DNA of 64,000 nt from Clitoria ternatea (GCA_037962975.1 CM075669.1:106718501-106782500); one strand, 5' to 3'; positions 11,050 through 24,158 are shown, counted from the stretch's first letter. Made by a program: numbers and translations. The notes: generated by a model from the sequence alone, not told the origin.

Positions 11050-14000
11050 TCATCCAATGAAAATAAAAATATTCTGCTACAACAGAATAATATACATGAA
11101 CAAAAATGTATTACGGAGGTCACAATTCTTAGTTGATTTTGGAAATAGAAAATTAGATGGAAAGAAACTTGAGAGATAAAAAAAATTGAAATCAAATCAA
11201 AGAGAAAATGAAATATATATATTTTTAATTTTTTATTTTGAAAACTCAATATTATTGTTTTTCCCCTCTGTTTATTTAGATAGGAAAAAAAATTGTGAAT
11301 TTTGGATAGAAATTAGTGGGTTGCCTTTTTGCCAAAAAAGATGGTGCATGTACATCAAGTTAAAATGTACTATACCACTGAAGAGCCATGTGCTGAATCC
11401 CTCATTTTAAAAAAATGGGGTTGAATTGTAATTTTGTACTAATTCCTTACAGGTAAGTTTTAGTTTGAGTGAAAATCTCTTTTTTTTAACCATTAATTTT
11501 ACTTAATAGGTCAATTCGATTCATTCTCTAATCCACTTAAAGGGGTACCCAATGTTACGCATGTGGCATGATACACACTATAGACTCTATCGTTCAATGC
11601 ATGACATATAACACCTTATTCATTTTCAACTAAAAATGGAAAATGTAGAAGATGGTAGTCAACCTATGTTTCTTTGGGACTAAATGAGACATACAACCAC
11701 TAGGCCCAAAGAAATACGGGTTTGACTTTTACTTATTTTTATGATTTATATTTTTAGAGTTTAAGGTTTAAGATTTGTAATATGCAGATTAGTGTTGCAC
11801 ATTTAACAATTCATTGAATCTGAAATATGGATCATGTCACATGTGTGATGTGGACAACTCGATTAATGAAGTTTTAAAAAATTAACATAATAGACTAAAC
11901 TGGACCGTGAAGTAAACTTAATAAACTAAAATCATTGACACTGAAATCTACCTGGAAAATTGAACGAAAATTAAAATTAAACGTTAGGAAAAACCACCAC
12001 GCAGGTTGTTGCAGACAATTTTTAATGTATTCACAATGGTTTTTGAATTAAACATAATCAATCATCATTGTTTCCACACCCTCGACTTCCTTTAAACCCT
12101 CTTAAAATTGAAAATGGCCCAAAGTCATAAAGTTAACCTTACGACGCTTATTAGTATAAAAATAAAAGTATATAAAGAACCCACCCAATATAGGATATCG
12201 TTGATGTACATTCTTCTTACAAAATGATTTCCTTTTTTACCAGGTAATCAATGATAGCACGTGGCAACCCAGTAGTAACGCTGGAGGCAAGTGGGAATCA
12301 AACAAACTAGTGTCTTAATATTTTTTTCCAAAAATATTGTTTTACTAGTATCTGGATTTGATAGCAGAAAGCAATAAATCCACTTAAGTTTCATGAATAA
12401 CCGTTTTGTTTCCCCTATTCTGTCGTACACTAATAGACTCATGCATGGATTTGTACAGGCATGCTATGTGGTCCAATATGCTAATGGACACACTCGCCAT
12501 TACCTACGTGATATCGATAAGCCATACAGTTTGGTGTTATTAAATAAGGCACATTGTTAAGATAAAATCAAGATCTCTTTCAATGTGGGGTTTTCTGCTG
12601 TCTAAATTGGAGCTGGGAGAAAGAGACTGATATATATATACGTGGTTTGTGAGTAGGCAAGATAATTTTCCGTTTAGGATTGAAGAGTATTAAGTTGCGT
12701 AAATGTTCATCAAAGGCTCAGTTATAGGAAAACATAATCGTAAAAAATAAAAATAAAAAACAAAGGGAGAAAGGTGTTAATTTCCAAATATTAATTGTGA
12801 AGACACAAAGATATCAAAAACGTGGGAATCAATAATGCCAAACTATAGATTGTGCATTGTGACCACAGAATAACAGATACATAATCTGGTCCACATCCAC
12901 ACAAAAATAACCTAAATTAAAAGTTGTCCACTTGAGAATGATTTTTGCTTTTTTTTTTTTTTACGAAACAGATCGTGCCAATGGCGTGCATATATATTAT
13001 TATGTCTCGCGCGCCTTGCGTACATGCTAAAGCTGCAAGTTCATCATATATATACACGTATGTATGTATATATTTGAAAAGTGTATATATATATATATAT
13101 ATATATGTAACGAACTTTGAGAAGTTGTTTGAACTGAATAAAACGTGCCGTTCAGAAGTTAAGCCTATATTCACATAACCAATGATACCCTGATTTGTAA
13201 AAGATTGATCCTTCTAGTTAAGATATAAGATCCGGTTAACAGGTTTAATCTTTGCGTGTTAATTTTACATTTAATTCAATTATGTTTTGAGATTTCATTT
13301 AATTATTCTTTACTTGAATTGAATTAGTATCTTCACATGGGATCATTAACCGAACACAAATGAGTTTTATCAACCTAAATTAACACCTTTTTCTAACAGT
13401 CTCTGGGAATGTATTGCCGGGGGATATACTGTCGAAGAGAGTGTAACGGGCAATGTGGAATGCTAAGAACTCAATTCCGGTATTATACTTAAAGTATACT
13501 GAGATTAATAGAAAACAAATTATTAATTTAACAAAAATTTAATTTTTTTAAATATGACGTATATAATTAATAATAATTATTAATTTTTTTATTTCCACGA
13601 TTAATTAATAAAGGAACACCTACTCCCACTTGCATTTATCATGGCTTTAATGATTTCAATTACTATGGTACGGAAATTTAATTTAATTTAATTTATTGTG
13701 TTTTTACTCCTAGGTTTTGTTATACGCCCGTACCAGTTTTCTCTCCCACACAAAAATTGGTCATACGCAAGAGATCAATAGTGAGATATTCTTATTAAGA
13801 AAACTAGATTAGATTAGGAATTAAGGTATTGGTGCAGATAAGTGAAAAAGTTATGAGATTTTAATATCAATTAAAATCAGTTAAAATTGGTTAAAATTGA
13901 TTAAAAATTAATATTAGGGTTGAGCAGGTTAAATTTAAAAAATTGTTTATCTTATAAAATATGAAATATGACTCTTAGTTTAATTTTTATTAATTTATTA

Positions 14001-15900
14001 TTAATATATCATAAATTATATTATATTATAAATATAAATTTTATTATCTAGTTCAATTAAAGTTGAATCAATAATATGAAAACTAATATCTTCACCGATT
14101 AATCACCAATTTAATTTTTAAACCATTAGATATTAGGTGAGTCCTTCTTGGTAGCATAAATTGTGATCGACTACCTAAACATTTTCTCTACAACTATATT
14201 ATTTATTTATATATATCTACTTTATAAAGTTCTAGAATGCAAATTGAATGATTTCTACCGGATATAAAATTACTCGTGCATTTGGAGATTGGAGATGTTT
14301 TGATGTTTGTGCTCGTATAGTCTTAGATAATTGATTTTAATTAATCATAAAAATCACTAGAAATAGAGTTAGCTAGTTTAAATTGACGGGCTGAAAATAT
14401 AAGATAAAAATAATTAAAATATATTTTTAAAAATTATCTAAGTGTGTGAGAAAAAAAGTTTAATTTATTCAACATTATTAAGAGAATAGATAAATTTAAT
14501 ATTTTTAAGTATACTAATCATAATTCTAAATACTTATGAAGTTAGTTTTGGTTATCACATTCAACTCTAAAAGTATAATAAGAATTACTAACAACTCTAA
14601 TTTTGAATTCCTATAAAGTTAGCTGATAAGATCTTATAAAAAAAATCTGATAAAGAGTATATTATTGTTAACTAATAACCAAAATATCTCATGTCACTAC
14701 ATATATAAAATATAAGTCAAAAGTTAAAACAATAAGAAGGAGAATAAAAAAAAGTATTGTATCTTTAAAGTTCAAGTCATGTAATAGGAACCTGATTTTT
14801 TTCCAACTTTTCCTCATTTTTTTTTTCATTTACAAGTAACGTAAGAAACGAACATATATCAATTTTTTTAAAAAATATTAAAGGACTATTCATATAAATG
14901 TATGTTTGTATGAAATGGAAACAAATTTAAATATATATTAGTATGAAGTGGGAAAGAAACCCCCTTTATCATATACGCGCCGCCCTGAAAATAACATGTG
15001 TTAATACAATTACTTATCGAATAGGATAGTAACTAATGTGATGATATTGCATCATATAATATTTTCTTCCATTATTCACTGTTGTACGCGTGGTACTAGT
15101 AGTTCTGCATATTGGACCATCAACACGTAATTATATTCATATGTCCATAGCATTAAAAATGAACCTTTTAATTTTTTTTATAATTTTTATCATTTTTTTC
15201 TTATCTATCATATATATCATTTATTTTCTCTCTTTCTTTTCTTTTCTTCCTCATAAAACAATGATGTACACGAGGTTAAGTGCGTGTTTCAGCTCTCCTC
15301 TGAGTCCATCGGTTGATGGAGCCATGGAGAGGCCTTTAATTTAAAATTTGGCCAATAAAGAGTAAAAATTTAGAGTTTAATATGGAAAAAGTTTTTACAC
15401 AATAGATACGAAAATAATTTTTTTTTATGAAAAGGAATTAATTATTCTCCATGTTCCGAGTGCAGAAAAGAATTGATCTGGTAGGTAAAGCTAAAGAAGA
15501 GAGAAGCATGTAAAAAGAAGGAAGGAAAGCACACACAGATTCTATTCGAACTCTTTTTCTCACAAACAAGCATAGAAAATTTTGTTCATGGCCGGTGAAT
15601 TAGGATCTTGCGCTCTCAGTGTGCTGCACTGATGGCCACTCGTTAAGTCAATTAATTGCACCATCCATATACCCAACCAACAACGAATTATGCTGTCATA
15701 ATCAAATCAAATGTGTAATTATTTTACGTATATGTGTAAACCCTAAACCCCAAATTAAGTGTGTAATTTGTTTAGTTTCTCATATATTAATAATGACGTA
15801 GACCCCCCAAAATGGAGAGTACTAATGATCGATCCACTCCATTCTATATATCAATTATATTCATACAACAATAATATTACTTTTTCACCTTTTCTTTTAC
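11050..15900. other. AT-rich intergenic DNA
   Basis: No gene or complete mobile element is recognised. It contains a T run at about 12949-12962, AT runs at about 13043-13066 and 13083-13106, and many short chance ORFs. Part of it may be the distal promoter of the BURP gene. Confidence 0.4.
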
Positions 15901-16091
15901 TCCAATACTGAGCGCATTAAAATGCTTTATTTAAGAAATAATTTCAAAATAGTCTTTGTTCATGCAAAGTCCAGCAATGTTACTGATTAAGATTAAGATG
16001 GGTCCCTCAATATCCATTTATTAATTATATATCTTTCACACACTTTGCACATTCCACACTCACTCACTCACTCACTCCATGCTCACTCGAA

Positions 16092-16105
16092 CCTATATAT
16101 ATATG
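16092..16105 (+). promoter_or_regulatory. TATA box of the BURP gene
   Basis: CTATATATATATG lies about 125 bases before the start codon. It is followed by a pyrimidine-rich leader (CTCTCACTCTCCATTCC) of the kind common in plant 5' UTRs. A CACT repeat (about 16058-16078) lies just upstream. The transcription start is probably near 16125-16135. Confidence 0.6.
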
Positions 16106-16220
16106 ACTCCATTCTACCGTGAATTTCTCAACCCTCTCACTCTCCATTCCTTCTTTCTCTCAACAACCAGAGGGACTAAAGTATATTCATTTCAATTAAA
16201 AAGAAAAAGATAAAAATAAC

Positions 16221-18188
16221 ATGCACACCCTCTTTCTCTTCATCCTTCTCCTTTCAACACTCACTGTAAGTATATTCATTTTTCCTATTGAGTTTTCTCA
16301 TTGCTTCATGATCATTGATCAATGATCACTAGTCTTTCTCGTTAAATTATACACCGTGACGTGTGTGTAAAAAATGCAGGTTGGTTACGCTGTACGCGAT
16401 TTAGGGGATAAAAACCCGTTCACCCCGAAGGCTTACGTGGCACGCTACTGGGACAAACACGTCACCAACACCTTGCCAAAACCATCGTTCCTTCTTTCCA
16501 AGGCGTCCCCACTAAGCGCAACAGAAACAGCGTCGTTCACAAAGCTCGCCGCCAGCAACGCCCTCGAGACACGGCTGCCGGAGTTCTGCTCCGCCGCGCA
16601 TCTCCTGTGCTTCCCGGAGGTCCGATCCAGCCTCGAGAAACACACCAGAGACGTCAATTTCAAAGGCTACCAGGATGGCCAGAACTTCACGACCTACGGC
16701 GAAGGCGGCGCTGGCGGAATCGACACGTTCAAGAACTACTCCAACGGCTTCGAGAGCATTCCGGTCAACGATTTCCGCGGATACAGCCGCGGTGCCGCCG
16801 GCCACGAGGAAAAATTCACCAGCTACGCCTCTGACACCAACGTCGCAGACCAGAGCTTCAACACCTACGGCACCAACGCCGCCGGAGGATCCGGCGAGTT
16901 CAAAAACTACTCCTCGAATACCAACGACCCCAACGTCCGATTCTCATCCTACTCAGACAACACCGCCGGAAGGACGCAGTCCTTCTCGAGCTACAGCGAG
17001 AACGGTAACTCCGGCCAGCAAACCTTCACGAGCTACGGCAAGAACTCCGCCGGCGCGGCCAACGACTTCAACAGCTACGGCACGAGCTCCAACGTCGTCG
17101 CCTCAAACTTCAACAACTACGGCCAGAAAGGTGTGGGTCCCAACAACACGTTCACCAACTACGGTGTTGACATGAACAACCCCCAAGAAACCTTCACAAG
17201 CTACGGCGACGGAACTGGCGGCGGCACCGCGAGTTTCTCGAACTACAGAGACAAAGCCAACGTTGGTGACACCTCGTTCAAATCGTATGCTAAGAACACG
17301 GATAACACCCAAGTGGATTTTAACAACTACGGAAATTCCTTCAACGAAGGCACCGACACTTTCAAAGGTTACACAAAGGGCGCACAAGGTGATCACAAGG
17401 TTGGCTTCAAAGGTTACGGCGTCAACACCACGTTTAAAGATTACTCAAAAGATGGCATTAAGTTCGCAAGTTACACCGCTAAAAAATCGTCCACCGTTAG
17501 TGAAAAGTTGGTTAAAAAATGGGTCGATCCGGGAAAGTTCTTTCGCGAGAAGATGCTGAAGCAAGGGACGGTTATGCCAATGCCTGATATAACAGATAAA
17601 ATGCCTCAAAGGTCATTTTTGCCCCGCTCCATTTTGACCAAATTGCCCTTCCAGAGTTCAAAAATCGCGGAGCTTAAAAAAGTGTTCAAGGTGTCTGATA
17701 ACTCGTCGATGGAGAAAATGATCGCGGACTCGTTGGGCGAGTGCGAGAGGAAACCCAGCATGGGCGAGACAAAGCGATGCGTGGGGTCCATTGAGGACAT
17801 GATTGACTTTTCGACTTCCATTTTGGGCCGCAATGTGGCGGTTTGGACAACAGAAAACGTTAAGGGGTCGAAAAAGAATGTTATGGTGGGGAACGTGAAG
17901 GGGATGAACGGAGGGAAAGTAACGAAATCGGTGTCGTGTCATCAAAGTTTGTTCCCTTACTTGCTTTACTATTGTCACTCCGTGCCTAAGGTTCGGGTCT
18001 ACGAAGCGGATCTGTTAGACCCGGAAACTAAGGGCAAGATTAACCACGGTGTTGCCATCTGTCACTTGGATACAACTGCTTGGAGCCCTACCCACGGTGC
18101 GTTTTTGGCTCTCGGGTCGGGTCCGGGTCGGATCGAGGTTTGTCACTGGATCTTCGAGAATGACTTGACTTGGACCGTTGCTGGTTAG
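16221..18188 (+). CDS. BURP-domain protein, polygalacturonase-1 beta-subunit-like
   Basis: Two exons: 16221-16265 (15 codons, donor GTAAGT) and 16380-18188 (acceptor TGCAG), joined in phase 0, giving 617 residues. This matches the usual size of about 620 for the family. Residues 1 to about 19 form a signal peptide (MHTLFLFILLLSTLTVGYA). A central region (about 100-390) has 21 FxxY motifs spaced mostly 14 residues apart. The BURP domain runs from about 399 to the end, with FF near its start and the signature CH-x10-CH-x27-CH-x25-CH. Tomato PG1 beta anchors polygalacturonase in the cell wall, and such proteins influence pectin solubility and cell adhesion; the role here is inferred. The 16221 start is chosen because it alone supplies a signal peptide; the ATG at 16374 lies in the intron. 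It is the only intact gene seen, and its exon is strikingly GC-rich. An RD22 or USP subtype is unlikely given the FxxY repeats. Confidence 0.95.
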
Positions 18189-18199
18189 AGCTGGGTGCC

Positions 18200-18262
18200 A
18201 ATAAAATAGAAGCAGCCTCGGTGAAGACTTGTTTTCCTTTTTCTTGTTTTTGATTGAAATAA
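18200..18262 (+). terminator. Polyadenylation region of the BURP gene
   Basis: AATAAA at 18200 lies very close to the stop codon, and a second AATAAG-like element follows a T-rich stretch at about 18256. Cleavage probably occurs downstream of the second. This is inferred from motifs only. Confidence 0.4.
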
Positions 18263-20048
18263 GGTGTTTTAAGTTGGATAATTATCAAACAATTATGAGC
18301 CTGCCTCTTGTATCTGTGTAACTATGTATCATATTCACATGGCTAATGCCCAATGGAAGCAGATCGATCAAGTGTCTATCATTTATGCCATTATTATTAG
18401 CGTTTGAACATGCATTGACTTATTGCACGTCTTGGGAAGAATTATTTTTTGGATTATAAAAGATTTTTGAAAATTATAATTATAATCATAACTTATTAGA
18501 TTATTTTTATTTAAATTTTACTTTGTTATTTAACCCTATCGTTTAATTAATTTAAATGCATATCAACTACTATAAATAGTTTCATAATTTTAACAAAAAA
18601 TAATTGCTTATTTAAAAACTATTTTTCATCTAACAATTTAAATATACACAATAATCAATTATAGATATAATAAATAAATAAAATAATTTCTAAAATTAAA
18701 TTGTTCACTCAAAGAACCAAAACTTTAGAGATAATTCTAGAATTCAAGTTTCTCTTATTAGAACGTCATTTGAAAATACTACAGAGACATTTGAAGAACT
18801 ATTTATACATGATGGCAAAACTTTAGTTTGGGCCTAACTAATTACGTCTATACAGTTATCCTAACCATATGGTATCTTTTTTTTTTTTATAATTATAGTT
18901 ATCTTTGACTAATAAATTAAACACTAGGTGGGCCCTGAAATTGAGTTGATGAATTCTTGGACCGAGCAATAGAAATGGGTAGGTTGTGAGCCAAGCAAAA
19001 ATACTAGAGGGAAGAGTCCCCGAGCCTTTAAGCCTAAGTTAGGTGATGTGTTGAGTGGAGATAATAGGATAGGCAAGGAGCCCCCAAGCCTTCTAGCTTA
19101 AGTTGGGTGAAGAAGGTTACAATGTGCTGAGTGGAAATACTAGGGGGAATGTGGAGCCCTTGAGCCTTCAAACCTGGTCGAAGTGAAGAAGGTTCTGATG
19201 TGCCAAGTGAGAGAGATTGGGAAGGGTCATAAACACCAGGTGCTAGCCCTTTGATGATAGGTTTGGCTAATGGTTTTGTTAATTTGTTCGGGAGGATTGT
19301 AAGTGTTGTGTCTTTTGGGATGAGTTTAGAAGTTGACTATTAATTGGTCCTTCATCGAAATGTGTCAGGCAAACAAAAAGTGGTGCCATTGGGTATTCTA
19401 ATGGTGGTAGTGGCTTGGGACTACACATTCCACTACCCATCAATCATGTCACCATAAATGTCCAGAATGTTGGATGTGTGGGGTCTTGGGGTTGGCGATT
19501 CATGGTGCACCACTGCTTACGATGTTCCTTTGTTACCCACGACTTGAGTTGCATCCCTCACTGTTGTTTTAGGATGATGGAAGCTAACAAGAAAAAGAGT
19601 TCGTGTTTCATGCCCTTCCCTGTCGTCAATGGTGGGATCTTCTCCTCCTCGTGTCATGCTCCATCATGACTGACGTTCCAAATTTCAAAAACCCACCATT
19701 TTCTCTTCTCCATAACTTCCTCTCTACTTTGCATAACTCTTTCTCCTCTCTTGCGTTCTTTTTTCACTCTCCATTAATTTTTCTTCCGAATTCAGGCTCA
19801 TTGTCACTCTTTGCTTGTCTTTTCACTAGTGCTTGGTGAGTGTGCCTTCTCTCTTCTGTGTTGCTTTGTTTCTTTGTAGGTTTTCATATTTTCAGTAAGT
19901 TTTCGTTTCTGCTTTTCCTATTCAACCTCTTTCATTTTTAATTTTGAAGAATACAATTTACAAAATGAATTAGTCAAGTTTCCTAACAATCCTAACCATT
20001 ATTCTCAAGTGGTTAAGGGTTTGGATTTGACCTATAAAGATTCTCTAA
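18263..20048. other. Intergenic DNA with three diverged tandem repeats
   Basis: AT-rich to about 18930. About 19010-19215 has three diverged ~68-bp copies of a unit with GAG(T/C)CCCCGAGCCTT, then AAGTT(A/G)GGTGA and GTGCTGAGTGG. Weak ORFs at 19415-19839 show no recognisable domain. No gene is called. Confidence 0.45.
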
Positions 20049-20139
20049 AGGAGTGTTTAGTACACATATTTTTTTAGATTCTAGGAATTATGTTTCCCAT
20101 GTTATAAACACTACAACAAAAATACTAAAAGGATGCACC

Positions 20140-20225
20140 AGTTTTGTCTGCCCTAAACCGGAACCGCTGAGAATACTTCATTATCACTTTAGTCTGCGGT
20201 TCTAAATAGAACCGCTGATATTAAT
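20140..20225. repeat. Left subterminal CCGCTGA boxes
   Basis: Copies such as GGAACCGCTGAGAA, TCTGCGGTTCT and GAACCGCTGATA sit just inside the left terminus, matching boxes near the right end. Confidence 0.75.
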
Positions 20226-20505
20226 TTATAAAGGAACCATTGGCATTGGCTTGGCAAACTTAAATCACAAAAAATGACGTGGTTTTTAAGTATTGGTTTT
20301 GTTTTTTCTTTCAAAACAGTATCAATGTTGTTCACTCTATTTCTCACTCTCGCTCACTTTCTTTCTCACGATGTTCCACCCAAGTCCCAACTTCAAAGCG
20401 TGCAACCAAACCCTTCACCCACACATTTACACACACACCCACCCACACCCTGTTTGTTTCCCAGGAAATCAAAATTGAAACGAGAATTTTCGGTGCGAGA
20501 AAATC

Positions 20506-20677
20506 TTGAATCCTCTGGGAACCCAGGCCGCGACAATGGTTTCCCGGGAAAACACCAATTTGTTTTTCGACTACGACTTGATCGACGATATTCCCGTTCA
20601 TGATGCATCCTTCACTGTTCCTTTCTCTGGATTCACTTGGCCCTCTCAGCCCTTGAATTCTTCTTCTAATGTCGGGT
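20506..20677 (+). pseudogene. Captured first exon of an ILR3/bHLH104-type bHLH gene
   Basis: The ATG at 20536 opens MVSRENTNLFFDYDLIDDIP and continues with GFTWPSQPLNSSSNVG, then a GT donor (GGTACTC) at about 20677. In plants this N-terminal segment is typical of subgroup IVc bHLH factors (ILR3, bHLH104, bHLH34) that control iron-deficiency responses. The bHLH domain, encoded by later exons, is absent. The 5' leader before the ATG may also be captured. Position and plus orientation inside the CACTA element show it is a fragment, not a working gene. Recognition is from memory of the family. Confidence 0.7.
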
Positions 20678-21681
20678 ACTCACAGATCCTTTCACCAATT
20701 TGCGTTTTCCCTTTATTTTGCTCTTGTTCATGCACTCTCTCATTTTGCCCCTTCTCAATTAGGGTTTTTATGTTCGCTGTGTGTGTTATGCTTCATTGTG
20801 CATTTTCTAAGATTTGTGTTTCGTTTATTAGTTCTGAACTTCCTAGGGTTGCAGAATTTTCTGTGTTCATGGAAGAAATGTAGTTTTTTGGAATTACAAC
20901 AGTTGCAGGTATTGAAGAGTAAAATCATTTTATAATCTTTCTCGTACCACGGTGTGTCACTGGTTGGCTCCATCCCACATCCTTCTTCTCCTCCTCTATT
21001 GCACGACACACTCCTTCCAACCTTCATAAAAAATCGCAAGCATGCTGTCGTTTCTCATCTCCCCTCTTTAATACATTCCTTTTTCCCACTTAATACCAAA
21101 ACCCCCATCTTTATTTCTAGGGATTTTGGGTCTTTTTATCGTGTTTACTTCTTGTGTGTGAAATTCAGGGTGGCTGTTAATTGCTCGACCTCAAAATGGG
21201 GCTTGTGTTGGTCGAAGATCAAAGAAGAAGGTATAGTGTTGAACCTGTACGGATTTTATTTTCTTTTACAGTATTATCAATATATTAAATTGAGTTTTGT
21301 TTTGGCTCGATTGTTGAATTTTGAATTTGTTGTTGCATCTCTAAGTATTTTTTAATTGATTAGCTTTTGTTTTGGCTTTGAACTCTTTCCAATAGTTATT
21401 GATGCAACTTTAAATTTATATAGATTTCATTTTACATGCTTGATTTGGTGCTCCTTTAATTGATTTTATTTTAATATTAAACCAAATTCTTGTAAATCTT
21501 GGACTAATGCACTAGTAACATTGAACCTTATCTTTAGTGTTGATACCTTATTTGTGATTTCAGTACATTCAAATAAAATAGTCTTATGTGGTAAACTTGA
21601 TTGCTTTATTTGATCAATTTATTGGTTGGGCCTATTGGTAAGAATGCTGAATGAAAGTGGTTTCTTTTTTGTTGTGTCTAG
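20678..21681 (+). other. CACTA interior of unknown origin
   Basis: Probably the captured bHLH intron at first, then DNA I do not recognise (ORF 20954-21355 has no known domain). It could be part of a further captured gene or an intron of the transporter. Confidence 0.35.
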
Positions 21682-23252
21682 GTGCCTGTTTATATAGCTG
21701 AAATTGCTCCTCAGAACCTGAGAGGTGGCCTTGGATCAGTGAACCAGGTTGAAATCTTATTGTTGCTTCTTAGTGTGAGTCTGTCTTTTTATTGACTGTT
21801 TTAGACTTTTAGTTGTGTTTGCAGTTTTTATTTATTCACTGTTATTTTTCTGCTCAGCTCTCTGTTACAATTGGAATTATGCTGGCTTATCTGTTAGGCC
21901 TTTTTGTCAACTGAAGAGTGCTTGCAATTCTAGTGAATTTCTAAATATTTATTTGGCTCTGATTTTCTGAATGGATAAATGGAACTCTTATAACTTAGGT
22001 CACAAATCAGTTTCATTAAATGTTTACATAAACAAATGCAAGGAACATATTTAGGTATGTGTGTGTACAGGGGAGGAGCCACTTTTATAAAGTAAATAAT
22101 ATAAGATCGACCATGGGGTAGAGGACTGAATTTGATTGGAGAATGGAGAATGAAAGGATGGATATTATGCAGGGATTTTTATAAAAAACTACACAGTTGT
22201 AAAGCAACATAGAAAATTTGCATAAAATGCAAATTTTAAATAAAAAGAGAGAATCAATGTTTAAAAAGGGAACATGAATTATTGTTGACACAGGAAATGG
22301 TATAACTTATATAATGGTTGTGATATTCCTATATGTATTGGTATAATATTTTTAAAAATAGATGTAAATAAATTGTAAAATGCAGTTAAGGGTATTCAAA
22401 GTGTCTAACTACATGTCTAACATGGATTAAGTATGACCCTGACATGACTACTAGTATTTTGAAATGTCTATGCTTCATGATGTTCTTAACAAGTGCTGGA
22501 AGGTTTTCAAAACAGTAATGTGTAGAGCATATCATTCCTTAGTTTCTGTAACCAAAATAATAACAACAAATATTTTCTGTTCTGCTGCAGGAATCTGGCC
22601 TTGTACAATGAAATTAAGGTATTTTCTTGGCTCATTTAAATTTTCCTAACCATTTCAAATTCATGGAAGTAAGCATATATGAAATGAAGTTAAGATTATA
22701 GTTTTAGAATATAGATTTTAGATACCTGCATTGCTAACTTCTATTTTTTCTAGAGATCTGTGGCTTCAACGGGAAAAAGTTACAATCTGATTTACAGATC
22801 TCAAGAGGAAAAGATATTGGTTCCCCTTAATGTTATTGAATATTTCTGTTTAAGTTCTGATTCCATACACCCTCTCTTCCCAAGCATGACCTTATAGTCA
22901 TTACTCCAAAAGGTCAAGAATCTAAACTTTCCTAACTGTGTGAACCTGCAGATAGGGATTGGATTACTTGTTCTTCAGCAGCTGTCTCGTATCAATGGAG
23001 TTTTGTTCTATTCAACTACCATCTTTACAAATGTAGGTTTAGATCTACCTATCTGTTAAATTTAATTTTTCAATGTTTTGATGATTTTTTTGGGGTAGAG
23101 CAAGGTGGGGTTAGGGTACATGGGGGATTATAATCAGCTTTAATATAATGATAGTGAATTCAGTTCTTGTAACCAGCTTTCTTTTGCAGGTCATAGCAAC
23201 CGGAATTGCTACTTGGTTGGTAGACAGAAGTGGCCGAAGGCTACTTCTAATA
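21682..23252 (+). pseudogene. Captured ERD6-like sugar transporter exons
   Basis: Six exon-like blocks with splice sites: 21682-21747 (VPVYIAEIAPQNLRGGLGSV), about 21858-21932 (LSVTIGIMLAYLLGLFVN, then an in-frame TGA at 21912 where a Trp is usual), 22591-22618 (GIWPCT), about 22754-22832 (RSVASTGK, then frame-shifted), 22952-23032 (IGIGLLVLQQLSRINGVLFY) and 23190-23252 (VIATGIATWLVDRSGRRLLL). This matches the middle of monosaccharide transporters of the ERD6-like, major facilitator group, which move sugars across the vacuolar membrane. The first and last parts of the gene are missing, and a usual short exon between 23032 and 23190 is not evident. Retained introns mean DNA-level capture. Confidence 0.9.
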
Positions 23253-23368
23253 GTAAGTATGAGTGCTCTTATAATATATTAGTTTCAAATTTATTTCCAA
23301 CAAAACTTTCTTATAATATATTAGTTTCAAATTTATTTCCAACAAATCTTTTTGTATTTTTATGGCAG

Positions 23369-24158
23369 AGCATCGCCATGTTGGACCTAACAAGTCAGGT
23401 GTGTAGACTATACTTGAATCGCCTCTGCTGCTTCTGAAGTTAAGTGAACATAACTTATAGTTTGTTTGGAAGTACAGATTACCTTTTAAGTGGTTTTGTT
23501 TTAACTTTTTAAATAGATTTACATTGTACTGAAAATGATAAAATAAGATAGTGAAACTATGAAATTTTGTTCCTGATCCCATCCTTCAAACAGTCAAATT
23601 CTCATCAACTGAATTTCTAAATCTACTAAATTAGAAGAGTTAATATATTTTGACAGATTGTAACTAGATTCAGAAAGAGTCTTTAGTAAAAGTAAAACTG
23701 AACATGACTGAGAAAGCATTTCCTTGATATATATGTGAAGATTATGGTTTCAAATTTACATGGGCTTTCAAATGGTAAACCAGTAGGAACAACTTTGATG
23801 CTAGAACCTAGACTGACGATGACATGAAATTCCTTTGTCTAGTTGAATTTTTAGTGGGCAAGTTCAACTCATGCCTAAATCAATCTTCTTTTTTGTATAC
23901 CATTCAATATTTGCTTATCTATTGTATTTGTATACATACTTGCTAAATGAGTAGTTGGAAGAAGGTCAAGTGAAAATGCAATCAAGATTGGAAGAAGAGG
24001 AAGAAGCCAAAGCTGCTCTTATGAGTAGGATCCAGAGGCTAACCAAACTCATTCTGGTTTCCTTAAATAATACAAGTCATGGATATCTACCTGATGTTCC
24101 CAGCCACCAGCGAAGTGACTCTATTGGCGAAGATGATGTGGGCTCATCCTTCATTTAA
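23369..24158 (+). pseudogene. Captured kinesin-7 fragments
   Basis: A short exon-like block at 23369-23398 reads EHRHVGPNKS between AG and GT, resembling the motor-domain switch region (EHRHVG..N) of plant kinesin-7. A larger block at 23955-24158, after a TAG acceptor, reads LEEGQVKMQSRLEEEEEAKA, then LMSRIQRLTKLILVS, then SHQRSDSIGEDD. This is the conserved segment after the motor domain in KIN7 (MKRP-like) kinesins. Most of the motor is missing, so it cannot work as a kinesin. The second block is convincing; the first is weak on its own. Confidence 0.8.

Noticed and set aside
16374..16379. ATG at 16374 as start of the BURP protein
   Set aside because: It lies at the end of the intron, just before the AG acceptor; using it would lose the signal peptide encoded by exon 1.
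16445..17978. Several long antisense and alternate-frame ORFs across the BURP gene
   Set aside because: They arise from the GC-rich, repetitive coding exon and show no domains; the plus-strand frame has a clear family signature.
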